A DNA stretch of 64,000 bases, taken from NCBI GenBank assembly GCA_965248975.1, contig CBDFKU010000017.1:143390-207389 (forward strand), read 5' to 3'. The first letter of the stretch is position 1, and each line of letters starts with the position of its first letter. The translations under genes were made by a program, and so were the position numbers. The notes beneath the pieces are model-generated. The model made no database searches. It was given only the letters and a program-made list of their open reading frames with translations, and was not told where the DNA came from. This document shows positions 18,021 through 29,864 of the stretch, piece after piece. Source of the DNA: CBDFKU01 sp965248975. GTDB taxonomy: Bacteria; Chloroflexota; Dehalococcoidia; Lucifugimonadales; JAGWBF01.

Positions 18021-18665
18021 GTGGCTATTCATTACGAGGACGACGAACTGCGCATAGTCAAGGTGGGCGGGATGGGACCGATAGACAACAACGCCTACGT
18101 CATATCCTGCCGCATCACGGGCGAAGCCGTCATAATCGATGCCCCGCCCGAGCCCCAGAAGCTTCTGAATGAGCTGGGCGACGTGAAAGTGAAGGCCATT
18201 TTCATCACCCACCGCCACGCCGACCACACGGCTGGTCTGGAGCAGGTCAAGGGCCATACGGGCGCTCCCGTAGCCTCCCACACCGACGATGCTCCCGGGC
18301 TTCCATCCTCCCCCGATTTTCAGCTAAAGGACGGGGAGATCTACGACGTGGGAAAGGTGAGGCTGCTGGCCAAGCACACCCCGGGACATTCCCCAGGGGC
18401 GATGTGCCTGCTGACGGGTAAGCACCTGTTCACCGGAGATACCCTGTTCCCGGGCGGCCCCGGCCACACCGGCTCGCCGGAGGCGTTCCGGCAAGTCAAG
18501 GACAGCATCGTTGGCAAGCTAATGACCCTGGATGACGATACCGCTGTCTACCCCGGCCACGGCGGAGACACCACCATCGGCAAAGCGCGAAAGGAGATCG
18601 AGGCCTTCGACTCCAAGCCCCACAAGGCCGACCTGTGTGGCAGCGTGGAGTGGCTGAACAGCTGA
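18021..18665 (+). CDS. Metallo-beta-lactamase-fold hydrolase (glyoxalase II-like)
   Basis: The protein has the metal-binding THRHADHTAG motif near residue 63, a further His in KHTPGHSPG, the bridging Asp in FTGDTLF, and a last His in YPGHGG. Together these form a two-metal site as in hydroxyacylglutathione hydrolase-like enzymes. The GTG at 18021 is preferred (GGGAGGG upstream, 214 residues); the frame is open from 17970 but that adds an atypical leader. The substrate is unknown. It is divergent from the DUF4349 gene, with 159 bases between. Confidence 0.85.
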   Translation: MAIHYEDDELRIVKVGGMGPIDNNAYVISCRITGEAVIIDAPPEPQKLLNELGDVKVKAIFITHRHADHTAGLEQVKGHTGAPVASHTDDAPGLPSSPDFQLKDGEIYDVGKVRLLAKHTPGHSPGAMCLLTGKHLFTGDTLFPGGPGHTGSPEAFRQVKDSIVGKLMTLDDDTAVYPGHGGDTTIGKARKEIEAFDSKPHKADLCGSVEWLNS

Positions 18666-18705
18666 CCGAACGGCCTGTCTACGGTAAATCTTGATAGAGG
18701 TTAAG

Positions 18706-19968
18706 ATGCACAACAGTACGGTACTGGACAATGGGGTGACTGTGCTCACCTCCTCGATGCCCCACACTCGCTCGGTCTCCATGGCCATATTCGTCGGAGC
18801 GGGCTCCAGATACGAGTCCGACGAGATAGCCGGCGTGTCTCATTTCCTGGAGCATCTTCTGTTCAAGGGTACCAAGAACTGGCCCACCGCCCGAGAGATC
18901 AGCGAGGCGGTGGAGGGCGTCGGCGGCGTGATGAACGCCAGCACCGACCGGGAGATGACGGTCTTCTGGTGCAAGGTGGCCGGGCTCCATTTCCGCACCG
19001 CACTATCCGTCCTGGTGGACATGATGCTGAATCCCCTCCTGGACCCAGTCGAAGTGGAGAAGGAGCGGGAAGTGGTGCTGGAAGAGCTCAGGATGATCAA
19101 CGACTACCCCACCAACCGGGTGGACCTCCTCATCGACGAGACTCTCTGGCCCAGCCAACCCATGGGCAGGGACGTGGGCGGGACCCAGGACTCTGTGAAG
19201 GGCATCACCTTCGAGCAGATACAGGACTACGTGAGGCAACAGTACAACCCGGGCAATGCGGTGGTGGCGGTGGCCGGACAGATATCCCACGAAGAGGTAG
19301 TGGACCTGCTCAACGAGGCTCTAAAGGACTGGGCACCCCAGGAGCCCATGAATTGGTATCCGGTGCAGGACGGCCAGGATACCCCCCGGATTCGGGTGGA
19401 GCAGCGCAAAACCGACCAGGCCCACCTCTGCGTCGGACTCCCTGGTCTGCCCCTGGATCACCCCGACCGGTACGTGCTGGGGCTACTGAACGTCATCCTG
19501 GGCGAAGGGATGAGCAGCCGGCTGTTCCTGGAGCTGAGGGAGAAGCAGAGCCTGGCATACGACGTGCACAGCTCGATAAACATGTTCCGGGACTGCGGTT
19601 CCCTCATCGTCTATTGCGGCGTGGAACCCAAGAAGAGCGAGCGGGCGGTCAGTGCCATACTGGAGCAGCTAGCTAGCCTTCAGCAGGGGATCCCCCAGAG
19701 CGAGATAGAGAAGGCCAGGGAGCTCTCCAAGGGCAGGATGCTCCTGCGTATGGAGGACAGCCGAAGCGTGGCCATGTGGATGGGTGCCCAGGAAGCCCTC
19801 ACCGGCCGGGTGCGCACCGTGGACGAAGTGGTTGAGCGCCTGGATGTCGTGACGACCGATGACGTAGAGCGGCTGGCCAGAGACCTGATCCGAGAGGACG
19901 TGCTGAACCTTGCGGTGGTGGGTCCTTACCGCAGCGACCGCCGCTTCAGGAGCCTGCTGAAGCTGTAG
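18706..19968 (+). CDS. M16-family zinc peptidase
   Basis: The protein is about 420 residues and has the inverted zinc motif HFLEHLLFKGT near residue 50, with the third ligand in EVVLEELRMINDYP about 75 residues later. GMSSRLFLELREKQSLAYDV in the second half is the usual M16 C-domain signature. These peptidases, related to mitochondrial processing peptidase, cleave peptides inside a clamshell chamber. ATG 18706 has GAGGTT five bases upstream and is preferred over the TTG at 18691. It lies 40 bases after the MBL hydrolase on the same strand. Confidence 0.92.
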   Translation: MHNSTVLDNGVTVLTSSMPHTRSVSMAIFVGAGSRYESDEIAGVSHFLEHLLFKGTKNWPTAREISEAVEGVGGVMNASTDREMTVFWCKVAGLHFRTALSVLVDMMLNPLLDPVEVEKEREVVLEELRMINDYPTNRVDLLIDETLWPSQPMGRDVGGTQDSVKGITFEQIQDYVRQQYNPGNAVVAVAGQISHEEVVDLLNEALKDWAPQEPMNWYPVQDGQDTPRIRVEQRKTDQAHLCVGLPGLPLDHPDRYVLGLLNVILGEGMSSRLFLELREKQSLAYDVHSSINMFRDCGSLIVYCGVEPKKSERAVSAILEQLASLQQGIPQSEIEKARELSKGRMLLRMEDSRSVAMWMGAQEALTGRVRTVDEVVERLDVVTTDDVERLARDLIREDVLNLAVVGPYRSDRRFRSLLKL

Positions 19969-19971
19969 GGA

Positions 19972-20382
19972 TTACCCGGCGGGCTTGAAGTAGGGGACGC
20001 TTATCCGGTCGGTGGCCTGGACGAAGGTGACCTGCACCGGCATGCCGATCTTCACCTCCCTGGGATCGCACTCGACGATGTTGGTGAACATCTTCACGCC
20101 TTCCTCCAGCTCCACCAGCGCCACCACGTAAGGAACCTCTTCGGCGAAGCCGGGGGTGCGGTTCTGGCTGGTCACGGTAAAGGTCCAGACGGTGCCCTTC
20201 CCGCTGGCCCTGGCCCAGGCGATGTCGGTAGTCCAGCAGCCGGCGCAGATGCCCCGGGGGTAGAACTGGTACTCACCGCAGCTATTGCACTTCTGGATCA
20301 GAAGCTCTCCGCGGCGGCAGGCGTCCCAGAAGGGCATGGTCTCCCCGGTAACGGTCGGCAGTGGCTTCTTCCATTCGGCCAT
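19972..20382 (-). CDS. DUF35 OB-fold/zinc-ribbon acyl-CoA accessory protein
   Basis: The 136-residue protein has a rubredoxin-like zinc ribbon (CNSCGEYQFYPRGICAGC, near residues 32-50) followed by an OB fold (GTVWTFTVTSQNRTPGF, then PYVVALVELEEG). This is the DUF35/ChsH2 family, whose members bind acyl-CoA chains and partner with thiolase-like enzymes. It begins six bases after the thiolase-like gene ends, so the two should form a complex. The ribbon's four cysteines are intact. The pathway (sterol, fatty acid or other side chain) is not shown by the neighbours. Confidence 0.88.
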   Translation of the reverse strand: MAEWKKPLPTVTGETMPFWDACRRGELLIQKCNSCGEYQFYPRGICAGCWTTDIAWARASGKGTVWTFTVTSQNRTPGFAEEVPYVVALVELEEGVKMFTNIVECDPREVKIGMPVQVTFVQATDRISVPYFKPAG

Positions 20383-20388
20383 CAGCAG

Positions 20389-21570
20389 CTAGTCCCTCCC
20401 CAGGATAACGGTGCCGCCGCTGTGGCGGCTGCCGATAGTGCCGCCGGTGCCATGGCACAGCGCGATCTTGCAGTCGGACACCTGGCGTGGCGTGCCCTCG
20501 AACTCGTGGCGGAGCTGCCGCGTCGCCTCCATCAGCAGGAAGATGCCCCGCATCCCTGGATGGTTGGACGAGAGGCCGCCGCCGTCGGTGTTTATCGGCA
20601 GCTCACCTCCGACCTTGAGGCGTCCACCCGACACGAAGTCGCCACCTTCGCCCTTCTCGCAGAACCCCAGGTCCTCCAGCGTCACCACCACCGTGATGCT
20701 GAAGGAGTCGTAGATCATGCACATGTCGATGTCCTGGTGTGTTACCCCGGCCATGGCGAAGGCCGGCTCCCAGCTCTGCTTGGCGGCGATGTACACCAGG
20801 TCCCGCTTTCCCGCGCCCTGGTGGGCTACCGCCTCCCCCACTCCTAGCACCCAGACCGGCCGCTGCTTGCAGTTCCTGGCCACCTCGGGGGAAGCCACCA
20901 CCACCGCTCCGCCCCCGTCGGTGATGACACAGCAGTCCAATAGGTGTAACGGCGACGAGACTACGCGGGAGGAGGTCACGTCCTCGACGGATATGGGGTT
21001 GCGGAAAAGGGCCTGGGGGTTCATCGCGGCGTGGCTGCGCATCGCCACCGAGACCTCGGCAAGCTGCTCGGGCTTGGTGCCGTACAGGTGCATGTGCCTC
21101 TGGGCGATCATGGCGTAGAGGCCCACTGTGGTCAGGCCATACAGCTCCTCGAAGCTGTCGGGAGACGATTCCAGCGTCGGCTGCCCGTACCGGGCCACTC
21201 CGCCGGTCCCCACGGATATGTCCCCCGAGCGGGCTAGGGTGCTGTAGGTTATCAGCGCGCAGTTGATGCGCCCGGCCGCTATGGCCGTCAGGGCGTGGGA
21301 CAGGTGGAACTCAAAGGAGGCTCCGCCAACCGAGGTGTTGTCCACGTACCTCGGATTGAGGTCCAGGTAGTCGGCGAGACTCACGCCGCTGAGGCGGGCG
21401 GTCATGGAGGAGGTGAAGAGCCCGTCCACGTCCTTCTTGGAGAGGCCGGCCTCCTCCAGGGCCTTGATGGCGCTCTCGCCCTGGATCTGCTGCTCGCTCT
21501 TGTCCGCCGCGTACCTGGCGGGATGCTCGTGGACGCCCACGATGGCCGCCGAGCGACTGAGGTCAACCAT
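20389..21570 (-). CDS. Thiolase-like protein (Ltp2-type aldolase candidate)
   Basis: From ATG 21570 (GGAGGTTTCC upstream) the protein has 393 residues with the thiolase fold: AAIVGVHEHPARYA at the start, MCMIYDSFSITVVVTLEDLGFCEKGEGG in the middle and LCHGTGGTIGSRHSGG at the end. Where a true thiolase has its nucleophilic Cys (CxSG), this one reads NTSVGGASFEF, so no Cys. That is typical of thiolase-like aldolases such as Ltp2, which act with a DUF35 partner on steroid side chains. The DUF35 gene is directly downstream. Retro-aldol cleavage of an acyl-CoA is a reasonable inference; substrate unknown. Confidence 0.82.
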   Translation of the reverse strand: MVDLSRSAAIVGVHEHPARYAADKSEQQIQGESAIKALEEAGLSKKDVDGLFTSSMTARLSGVSLADYLDLNPRYVDNTSVGGASFEFHLSHALTAIAAGRINCALITYSTLARSGDISVGTGGVARYGQPTLESSPDSFEELYGLTTVGLYAMIAQRHMHLYGTKPEQLAEVSVAMRSHAAMNPQALFRNPISVEDVTSSRVVSSPLHLLDCCVITDGGGAVVVASPEVARNCKQRPVWVLGVGEAVAHQGAGKRDLVYIAAKQSWEPAFAMAGVTHQDIDMCMIYDSFSITVVVTLEDLGFCEKGEGGDFVSGGRLKVGGELPINTDGGGLSSNHPGMRGIFLLMEATRQLRHEFEGTPRQVSDCKIALCHGTGGTIGSRHSGGTVILGRD

Positions 21571-22001
21571 GGAAACCTCCGGACGGGGGATAGCCGGGGT
21601 GGCATCATCATAGGGAGGTGAGGGGAGGGTGTCAAGGCGTCTCCGGAGGGCCGGAACCTTTTGCCATTCGTCCGCGTCTAACTTGGTGAGGGTATACATT
21701 GGTCGGCGGGGACGGTCGTAGCCGGTCCAACGATCTACGGGGTGAGAGGAGCCGTCATGGACCACGCCACCCACAGGACACGCTCGCCGAGCAGACGGCT
21801 CCTCCTGCTCGTTCCGATAGTCCTCGCGGGCGCTATGGGCGGTGCCATCGGGTTGTTTGGTGGGGGGCTGATCGCTGCGGCGACCTGCGATTGGAACGTC
21901 AAGGAGGCGGGGTGCGTGGAGGACGCAGCCTACGGGGCCGTGGTCGGGGCGTCCGTCCTGATCCCCCTGGGCGTCGTTGTGGGAACCTGGAGGCAGGCAA
22001 T

Positions 22002-23983
22002 CTTGATTCGTTCGTAAAAACCCCTCGCCAAGCTGGGGCAAGGCAGGGATAATGTGTGGAAGCGGCGAGGTGCTGCACCTGGGCGGGGGAGGTGAGCATG
22101 TTCCGAGAGCGAGACCCACAGGTGAGCCTGTGGCAGTCCGAGTTCCTGGTTCCGCCGAAGAAGGCCAGGCGCTTGGAGCGGAGTTGGGCCGAGGTTTTCC
22201 GGAACGAGGCGCTCCCCCTGATTGACGAGGAGCGCTTTGCTCCGATGTACTGCGCGGACAACGGCCGTCCCAACCGAGCGGTGCAGACGGTCCTCGGGGT
22301 CCACCTTCTCAAAGAGATGTTCAACCTCACCGACGATGAAGCCCTAGAACAGCTGGAGTTCAATCTGCTCTGGCACCACGCCCTGCGGCTGGATATGGAG
22401 GAGACCCACCTCCCCCAGAAGACGCTACACAACTTCCGAGTTCGCCTGATGCAGCACGACGGTGGCCGGCTGGCTTTCCAGGAGACCACGGAGCGGATCA
22501 TCCAGGCGCTGGGTATACGCACCGGAAAGCAGCGGCTGGACTCCACCCACATCATGAGCAACATCGCCACCCTCACCCGCCTCGGCCTGTTCTGTGAGAC
22601 GATGCGGTTGTTCCTTCGGGCCGTGAGCCAAGAGCACCCAGAGCTTCGCCGTGTGGTCCCAGAGGGCCTTGTGAGGCGCTACTTGAAGGAAGAAGCAGAA
22701 GCGACCGACTACGAGGACGCCCGCTCGGGGGAGGGTCGCCGAAGGCTTGGCGTGTGTGCCCGGGACCTCTACCGGCTGGTGGACGGCTTCCGTGGCACGG
22801 CTGCCGCCCAACTGGAGGAGTACCGGCTGCTGGAGAGGCTGCTGCGGGAGCAGTGTGTGGTGGGCAACAAGAGGGACGGGCGCCCCGGAGAGGGCGATGA
22901 CGACGCAGGGGAAGGGGCGGTGCCCATCACCCTCAGGGACCCGAAGGAGGTGCGGTCCGATTCCCTGCAATCGCCCCACGACCCGGAGGCCACCTACAGC
23001 GGGCACAAAGGCAAGGGGTACGAGGTACAGGTGGCGGAGACCTGCCATGCGGAGAACGCCACCCAGTTGATCACTCATGTAGAGGTGACCCCATCCAGCG
23101 GGAGCGACACCGACGTGACTGTGCCGCTGGTTGACGGGCTGGCGGAGCGGAAGGTCCGACCGGACGAGCTCTTCGCGGACACGGCGTATGGGTCGGGCCG
23201 CAACGCCTTCGAGGCCTCGCGCCGGGGGACGGAACTGGTGAGCCCGGTGGCGGGGTCGGCGCCGGGGAACTCCCACGAAGGAGAGGGAGACGGACCGCCG
23301 CCGCTCACTGGGGCGGACTTCCAGATCGACGTCACCGGGGAGCAGGCCACGGTGTGCCCCGCCGGGCACCGGTCCGTCGAGGAGTACGAGCTGGAGGATG
23401 CGCCGGAGCGGGTAGAGGTTCACTTTGCCAGGGCAACATGCGAGCTCTGCCCCTTGCGGTCCCGTTGCCCGGTGAAGCTGGACCGGCGTGCGGGGGCCTA
23501 CGTCCTCAAGGCGGACCTGGTGAAGGTGAACATCGAGGGGCGGCGGCGGGCCGAGGCCACCGAGGAGTGGCGCAAGCGGTATGCCATAAGGGCCGGGATA
23601 GAGGGGACAAACTCCGAGCTGAAGCGCGCCCACGGGCTTGGGCGCTTGCGGGTGCGAGGGGGCCGTCGGGTGCGGCTTGCCGTCTACCTGAAGGCGTTGG
23701 CGTGCAACTTCAAGCGGATGGTCCATGCACGCCTGGTGGAGATGGAAAACACGGCTCAGCCGGAGGCCGGGACGGTACCTGCGGTCGCAGCCGCGTGAGG
23801 GCCCCGCTCCATAACTTCCATCGGGCGCCCTGAGCCACGGAAGGGGTACTGCACGGGATCCTGCTTGTCCTGAGCGCAGCCCCAAGGGCGGTGAGGTCAG
23901 CAGCCGACAGCCCGTGGCGCCTCCCTGCCAGACACCCTCGCACTCCAGGGTCCATCTCTAACAGGCCTTTCTACGAAGGAATC
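22002..23983 (+). mobile_element. IS1182-family insertion sequence, copy 1
   Basis: About 1,982 bp, apparently identical to the copy at 49198-51179. Ends carry imperfect inverted repeats: TTGATTCGTTCGTAAAAA at left and, read inward from the right, TTGATTCCTTCGTAGAAA (16 of 18 match). AAT at 21999-22001 recurs at 23984-23986 as a short target duplication. A fourth base (C) also matches, so the duplication is 3 or 4 bp. Removing the element restores the host gene. Confidence 0.9.
22098..23798 (+). CDS. IS1182-family transposase, copy 1
   Basis: This is a 566-residue DDE transposase. The N-terminal DUF772-type domain (PNRAVQTVLGVHLLKEMFNL, RLMQHDGG) is near residues 60-135. The catalytic region includes GKQRLDSTHIMSN (Asp), a later acidic Asp in ELFADTAYGSGRN, and a C-terminal RAGIEGTNSELKRAHGLGR (Glu). 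A cysteine cluster, CELCPLRSRCP, precedes it, as is usual in this group. The ATG at 22098 has GGGGAGG upstream; a longer frame from 22056 is less likely. Both copies are intact and could be active. Confidence 0.93.
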   Translation: MFRERDPQVSLWQSEFLVPPKKARRLERSWAEVFRNEALPLIDEERFAPMYCADNGRPNRAVQTVLGVHLLKEMFNLTDDEALEQLEFNLLWHHALRLDMEETHLPQKTLHNFRVRLMQHDGGRLAFQETTERIIQALGIRTGKQRLDSTHIMSNIATLTRLGLFCETMRLFLRAVSQEHPELRRVVPEGLVRRYLKEEAEATDYEDARSGEGRRRLGVCARDLYRLVDGFRGTAAAQLEEYRLLERLLREQCVVGNKRDGRPGEGDDDAGEGAVPITLRDPKEVRSDSLQSPHDPEATYSGHKGKGYEVQVAETCHAENATQLITHVEVTPSSGSDTDVTVPLVDGLAERKVRPDELFADTAYGSGRNAFEASRRGTELVSPVAGSAPGNSHEGEGDGPPPLTGADFQIDVTGEQATVCPAGHRSVEEYELEDAPERVEVHFARATCELCPLRSRCPVKLDRRAGAYVLKADLVKVNIEGRRRAEATEEWRKRYAIRAGIEGTNSELKRAHGLGRLRVRGGRRVRLAVYLKALACNFKRMVHARLVEMENTAQPEAGTVPAVAAA

Positions 23984-24181
23984 AATCTTCCCGACCTTCC
24001 TCCTCGCATTTCTTGTCGCCAGCGCAATAGCCGTGGCCGGCCTATCGGCGGCCCTCGCTACCGGGCATGAGTGGATAATCGCGGCCATACCGGTCGCGCA
24101 GCTGATGACGTCGGCCGCCATTGGCTGGAGGACGCTGGCTGGAGCGACGAGCACAAGGCGTTGAGGCCCCCGCGGTGAGAT

Positions 24182-25090
24182 TCATCCGAGATTGTAGATT
24201 GCCCTTTTTACCTCAGGAACCACTTCGGTGGCGAATCTCTTTGTCTGGTTGACCGCGTCGTCTGTCGGCGGCCAGAGCACGAACGAGTCCAGGCCCAAGT
24301 CCCGGTAGTAGCCGACCAAGGCGTCCGTCCATCCGCGGGGCGTGGTTACAAGCCAGTTGTCGTCTCTGGTCTCCGGGGTGTCCACGATAGCCCCCAGCAG
24401 GTTGTAACATCGACGGACCTGGCCGGGATCTCGTCCGGCACCACGGGCTCCGCGGTCGATCCTCTGCTGCATTTCCGGAATTACATCCGGGACCGCGAAG
24501 GTATTCGACGGCACCCACCCATCGCAGATAGCTCCGGTGAGCCGCAACATACGGGGTCCGTAGGCACCTGCCCAAAGGCGGATGGGCTCCGTCGGATAGG
24601 GTCCCGATTTAGCGCCCCTCAGGTAGTAGTAGTCTCCTTCGTACCGTCCCTCGGTGGCAGGGTCCCAGAGCTCGCGCATGACTGTGATTGCTTCTTGGAA
24701 GGCGTCTACGGTCTCGCCAGGTGTACGGCGTGGACCTCCGTAAGCGTCTATCCCGTCGGCGAAAATCCCTGCTCCGACTCCGAGCTCGACTCGTCCGCCC
24801 GTGAGGAGCGAAAGGGTTGCGGCTCCCTTGGCTACCATGGCGGGGGTCCTCAGGGGGAGGTTGAGCACGTTGGGCATCACCGAGATGTGTTTGGTGGACG
24901 TCGCCAGGGCTACGAGCAATGTCCATGCGTCAAGATAATGTCCGATGTAAGGATGATCCTGGATGGCCAGAAGGTCGAGTCGATGCTCGTCGGCGATCCG
25001 GGCGACCTCGAAGATCGTTTCTACCTGTCCGGCTACCGGCTCGACGCTGACGCCGAACAGTGGTTTATTCCGTGCAAGCAGTCGCGTCAT
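24182..25090 (-). CDS. LLM-class oxidoreductase, probably F420-dependent
   Basis: The protein has 302 residues from ATG 25090 and a luciferase-like TIM barrel: LFGVSVEPVAGQ, LDLLAIQDHPYIGHYLDAW, HISVMPNVLNLPLRTPAMVAKGAATL, GGRVELGVGAGIF, RLWAGAYGPRMLRLTG. These fit the F420-dependent LLM group, where cofactor F420 transfers hydride to an organic substrate, rather than FMN-luciferases. The substrate is unknown. The frame extends to 25153, but the first 21 residues lack homology. uvrA ends 55 bases upstream of the start, so it could be co-transcribed with uvrA. Confidence 0.85.
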   Translation of the reverse strand: MTRLLARNKPLFGVSVEPVAGQVETIFEVARIADEHRLDLLAIQDHPYIGHYLDAWTLLVALATSTKHISVMPNVLNLPLRTPAMVAKGAATLSLLTGGRVELGVGAGIFADGIDAYGGPRRTPGETVDAFQEAITVMRELWDPATEGRYEGDYYYLRGAKSGPYPTEPIRLWAGAYGPRMLRLTGAICDGWVPSNTFAVPDVIPEMQQRIDRGARGAGRDPGQVRRCYNLLGAIVDTPETRDDNWLVTTPRGWTDALVGYYRDLGLDSFVLWPPTDDAVNQTKRFATEVVPEVKRAIYNLG

Positions 25091-25145
25091 AAACCCATCC
25101 TTCCAGGGAGGTGCTGCTTGGGTGCCGGTGACAGTCCAGGTCTGC

Positions 25146-28067
<2,922 letters not shown>

Positions 28068-28150
28068 AGCTCCTGCCTGCGGGATATCGTCAACGATTAT
28101 TGTAGCACTCAGGGCGGCGGCGCGGCAGGGGGCCTAAGGGTATTTGATTA

Positions 28151-28185
28151 GATGCCTTGCCGTATGCGCACCATACCGAGGCATC
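28151..28185 (-). terminator. Two-part hairpin downstream of the amidase gene
   Basis: GATGCCT (28151-28157) pairs with AGGCATC (28179-28185), and inside it GTATG pairs with CATAC. It lies 50 bases past the amidase stop and before uvrA. The following minus-strand bases are A/T-rich but not a clean T run, so this is a weak terminator call. Confidence 0.35.
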
Positions 28186-28235
28186 CCGCAGGCGACACTC
28201 AACAAAAGACATGGAATGAAGCCGGGTTGATGCAA

Positions 28236-29747
28236 TCAGGATGCGTTGCGCTGATAGGCGTCGGCGGCCCTGAGCACGGTCGCGTCCTCCCCGGTCCGGC
28301 CCACCAGCATCATCCCAATGGGCAGCCCGTCCGACGTCCCGCAGGGCACGTTTATCGCCGGGTGTCCAGTGACGTCGAAGGGGCAGGTGTTGGGTATCAT
28401 CTCCAGGGCGCGGGCGGTGTACTCCTCGCGGCTGGCGTCCGGGGCCGGGATCACCGTGGCCTTCATCGGCAGCGTCGGCATCACCAGCAGGTCGACGTTC
28501 TGGAAGACGTCGTCATAGGCTGCCTTCAGCCGACGCGCCAGGTTCTGGGCCTTGGCGTAGTACCTGCCGTGGTACTGGTCCTGCATGTACTGGCCCAGGA
28601 GCACTACCAGCTTCGTCGTCTCGGAGAGGTCGTCCGCTCTGGTGTAGCGGCCCCGGGCGAAGACGTCCAGCAGGCTGGTGGTGTAGTGGCCCTTCCAGTT
28701 GGTCCCCATGCTGTTCCCCGCCACCATCAGCATGGCGGCGCCCTCCACGGCGATGGCGTTCCAGATGTGCATGCCGTCCCGGTGCCACGGAACGGAGACC
28801 GTGCTTACCTGGGCGCCCATTCCCTCGAAGGCGCGGGCCGACTGGTTCACCGATGCATCCACGTCGCTTTCGGACAGGCCTTCCCAGCCGAATCCCTCCT
28901 GGACGATCGCCAGACGCAGGCCGTTCACGTCGCCTGTGAGGGCCTGGCTGTAAGCCTCGGCGCTCCGGCCCGAGCCCTGCCTCGGGTCCAGGCCGTCGGG
29001 CCCGGCGATGGCCTCCAGCAGCAGGGCGACCTCGGCAGCCGAACGGGCCAACGGGCCGGTGTGGTCCAGGGTCAGCTCGATGGGGAACACCCCGGTGTAA
29101 GGCACCAAGCCGTGGGTCGGCTTCAGGCCGTAGATTCCGCACCAGGAGGCGGGGATGCGGATGGAGCCTCCCTGGTCGCCACCGATGGACATGTCCACCT
29201 CTCCCGCGGCCACCAGGGCCGCGCTACCGCTGGAGGAGCCACCGGCTGTGCGGGCGTGGTTATGTGGGTTGAGCACCGGGCCGGTGTCCGAGGTGTGGCT
29301 GCCGCCGGAGAAACAGAGGCTCTCGCAGACGGCCTTGCCCATGATAGTGCCGCCGGCGTCCAGGATGCGGGTGACGATGGTCGCATCGATGTTGGGAACG
29401 TAGCCTTCCAGCACACTGGTGCCGTTCATCAGAGGCAGACCGGCCACGCATACGTTGTCCTTGATAGCCACCGTCTTTCCGGCAAGCAGCCCGCTGGAGG
29501 CCCCCTTTATCTCGCAACGCCAGTACCAGGCGCTCAGGGGATTCTCCTCGGGGTCGGGCCTGTAGCCCGCGCCCCGGGCGTACTTCACCGGCAGGCTGGG
29601 CTCGGCCAACTCGTCGAGGCGTGAGTAGGAGGCCAGGACTCCGTCCATGAGTCCCCGAAAAGACTCCAGGTCCTCTTCGGTGGCGTTCAGGTTGTAGCTC
29701 TCGGCTATGTACGCCAGGGTTTCCAGAGTTGGTCGCTTCACAGGCAT
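28236..29747 (-). CDS. Amidase-signature enzyme
   Basis: The 503-residue protein contains the amidase Lys-Ser-Ser triad: KTVAIKDN (Lys, near residue 95), AGGSSSGSAALVA (cis-Ser) and GGDQGGSIRIPAS (nucleophile Ser). GLKPTHGLVPYTG follows, as in the family. It hydrolyses an amide bond in the cytosol; the substrate cannot be told. Motifs for the GatA glutamine-dependent tRNA amidotransferase partners are not nearby, and gatB/gatC are absent, so a free amidase is favoured. ATG 29747 has GGAGGG upstream. Confidence 0.9.
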   Translation of the reverse strand: MPVKRPTLETLAYIAESYNLNATEEDLESFRGLMDGVLASYSRLDELAEPSLPVKYARGAGYRPDPEENPLSAWYWRCEIKGASSGLLAGKTVAIKDNVCVAGLPLMNGTSVLEGYVPNIDATIVTRILDAGGTIMGKAVCESLCFSGGSHTSDTGPVLNPHNHARTAGGSSSGSAALVAAGEVDMSIGGDQGGSIRIPASWCGIYGLKPTHGLVPYTGVFPIELTLDHTGPLARSAAEVALLLEAIAGPDGLDPRQGSGRSAEAYSQALTGDVNGLRLAIVQEGFGWEGLSESDVDASVNQSARAFEGMGAQVSTVSVPWHRDGMHIWNAIAVEGAAMLMVAGNSMGTNWKGHYTTSLLDVFARGRYTRADDLSETTKLVVLLGQYMQDQYHGRYYAKAQNLARRLKAAYDDVFQNVDLLVMPTLPMKATVIPAPDASREEYTARALEMIPNTCPFDVTGHPAINVPCGTSDGLPIGMMLVGRTGEDATVLRAADAYQRNAS

Positions 29748-29864
29748 GGCCGGGTCCCTCCTATATCACAAATGTAGGGTCGGAGTTCCTGGGAATGAGC
29801 TCAGCAATTATAGCCGATGTGGTCCCCGCGGGCCACCAACGCCCTCCTACTGAGGCTGGGCAAC

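Larger units (their letters stand above)
21757..24164 (+). pseudogene. Small polytopic membrane protein split by IS1182-family element
   Basis: The 5' part (21757-22001) encodes MDHATHRTRSPSRR, one hydrophobic helix, a CDWNVKEAGC loop and a second helix ending TWRQAI. The 3' part (from 23987) continues in frame as FPTFLLAFLVASAIAVAG and ends GATSTRR with a stop at 24162-24164. Deleting 22002-23986 joins them without a break, giving a protein of about 140 residues with four hydrophobic segments. The ATG has GAGGAG upstream. Function is unknown. Because the insertion is clean, inactivation looks recent. Confidence 0.75.

Noticed and set aside
22425..23885. 486-residue frame opposite the IS1182 transposase (and the same at 49621-51081)
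   Set aside because: High-GC shadow of the transposase frame; no family signal, while the plus strand has clear DDE motifs and a ribosome site.
28152..29624. 490-residue plus-strand frame opposite the amidase
   Set aside because: Composition is His/Gly/Ala/Val-rich shadow sequence; the amidase catalytic triad is on the other strand.
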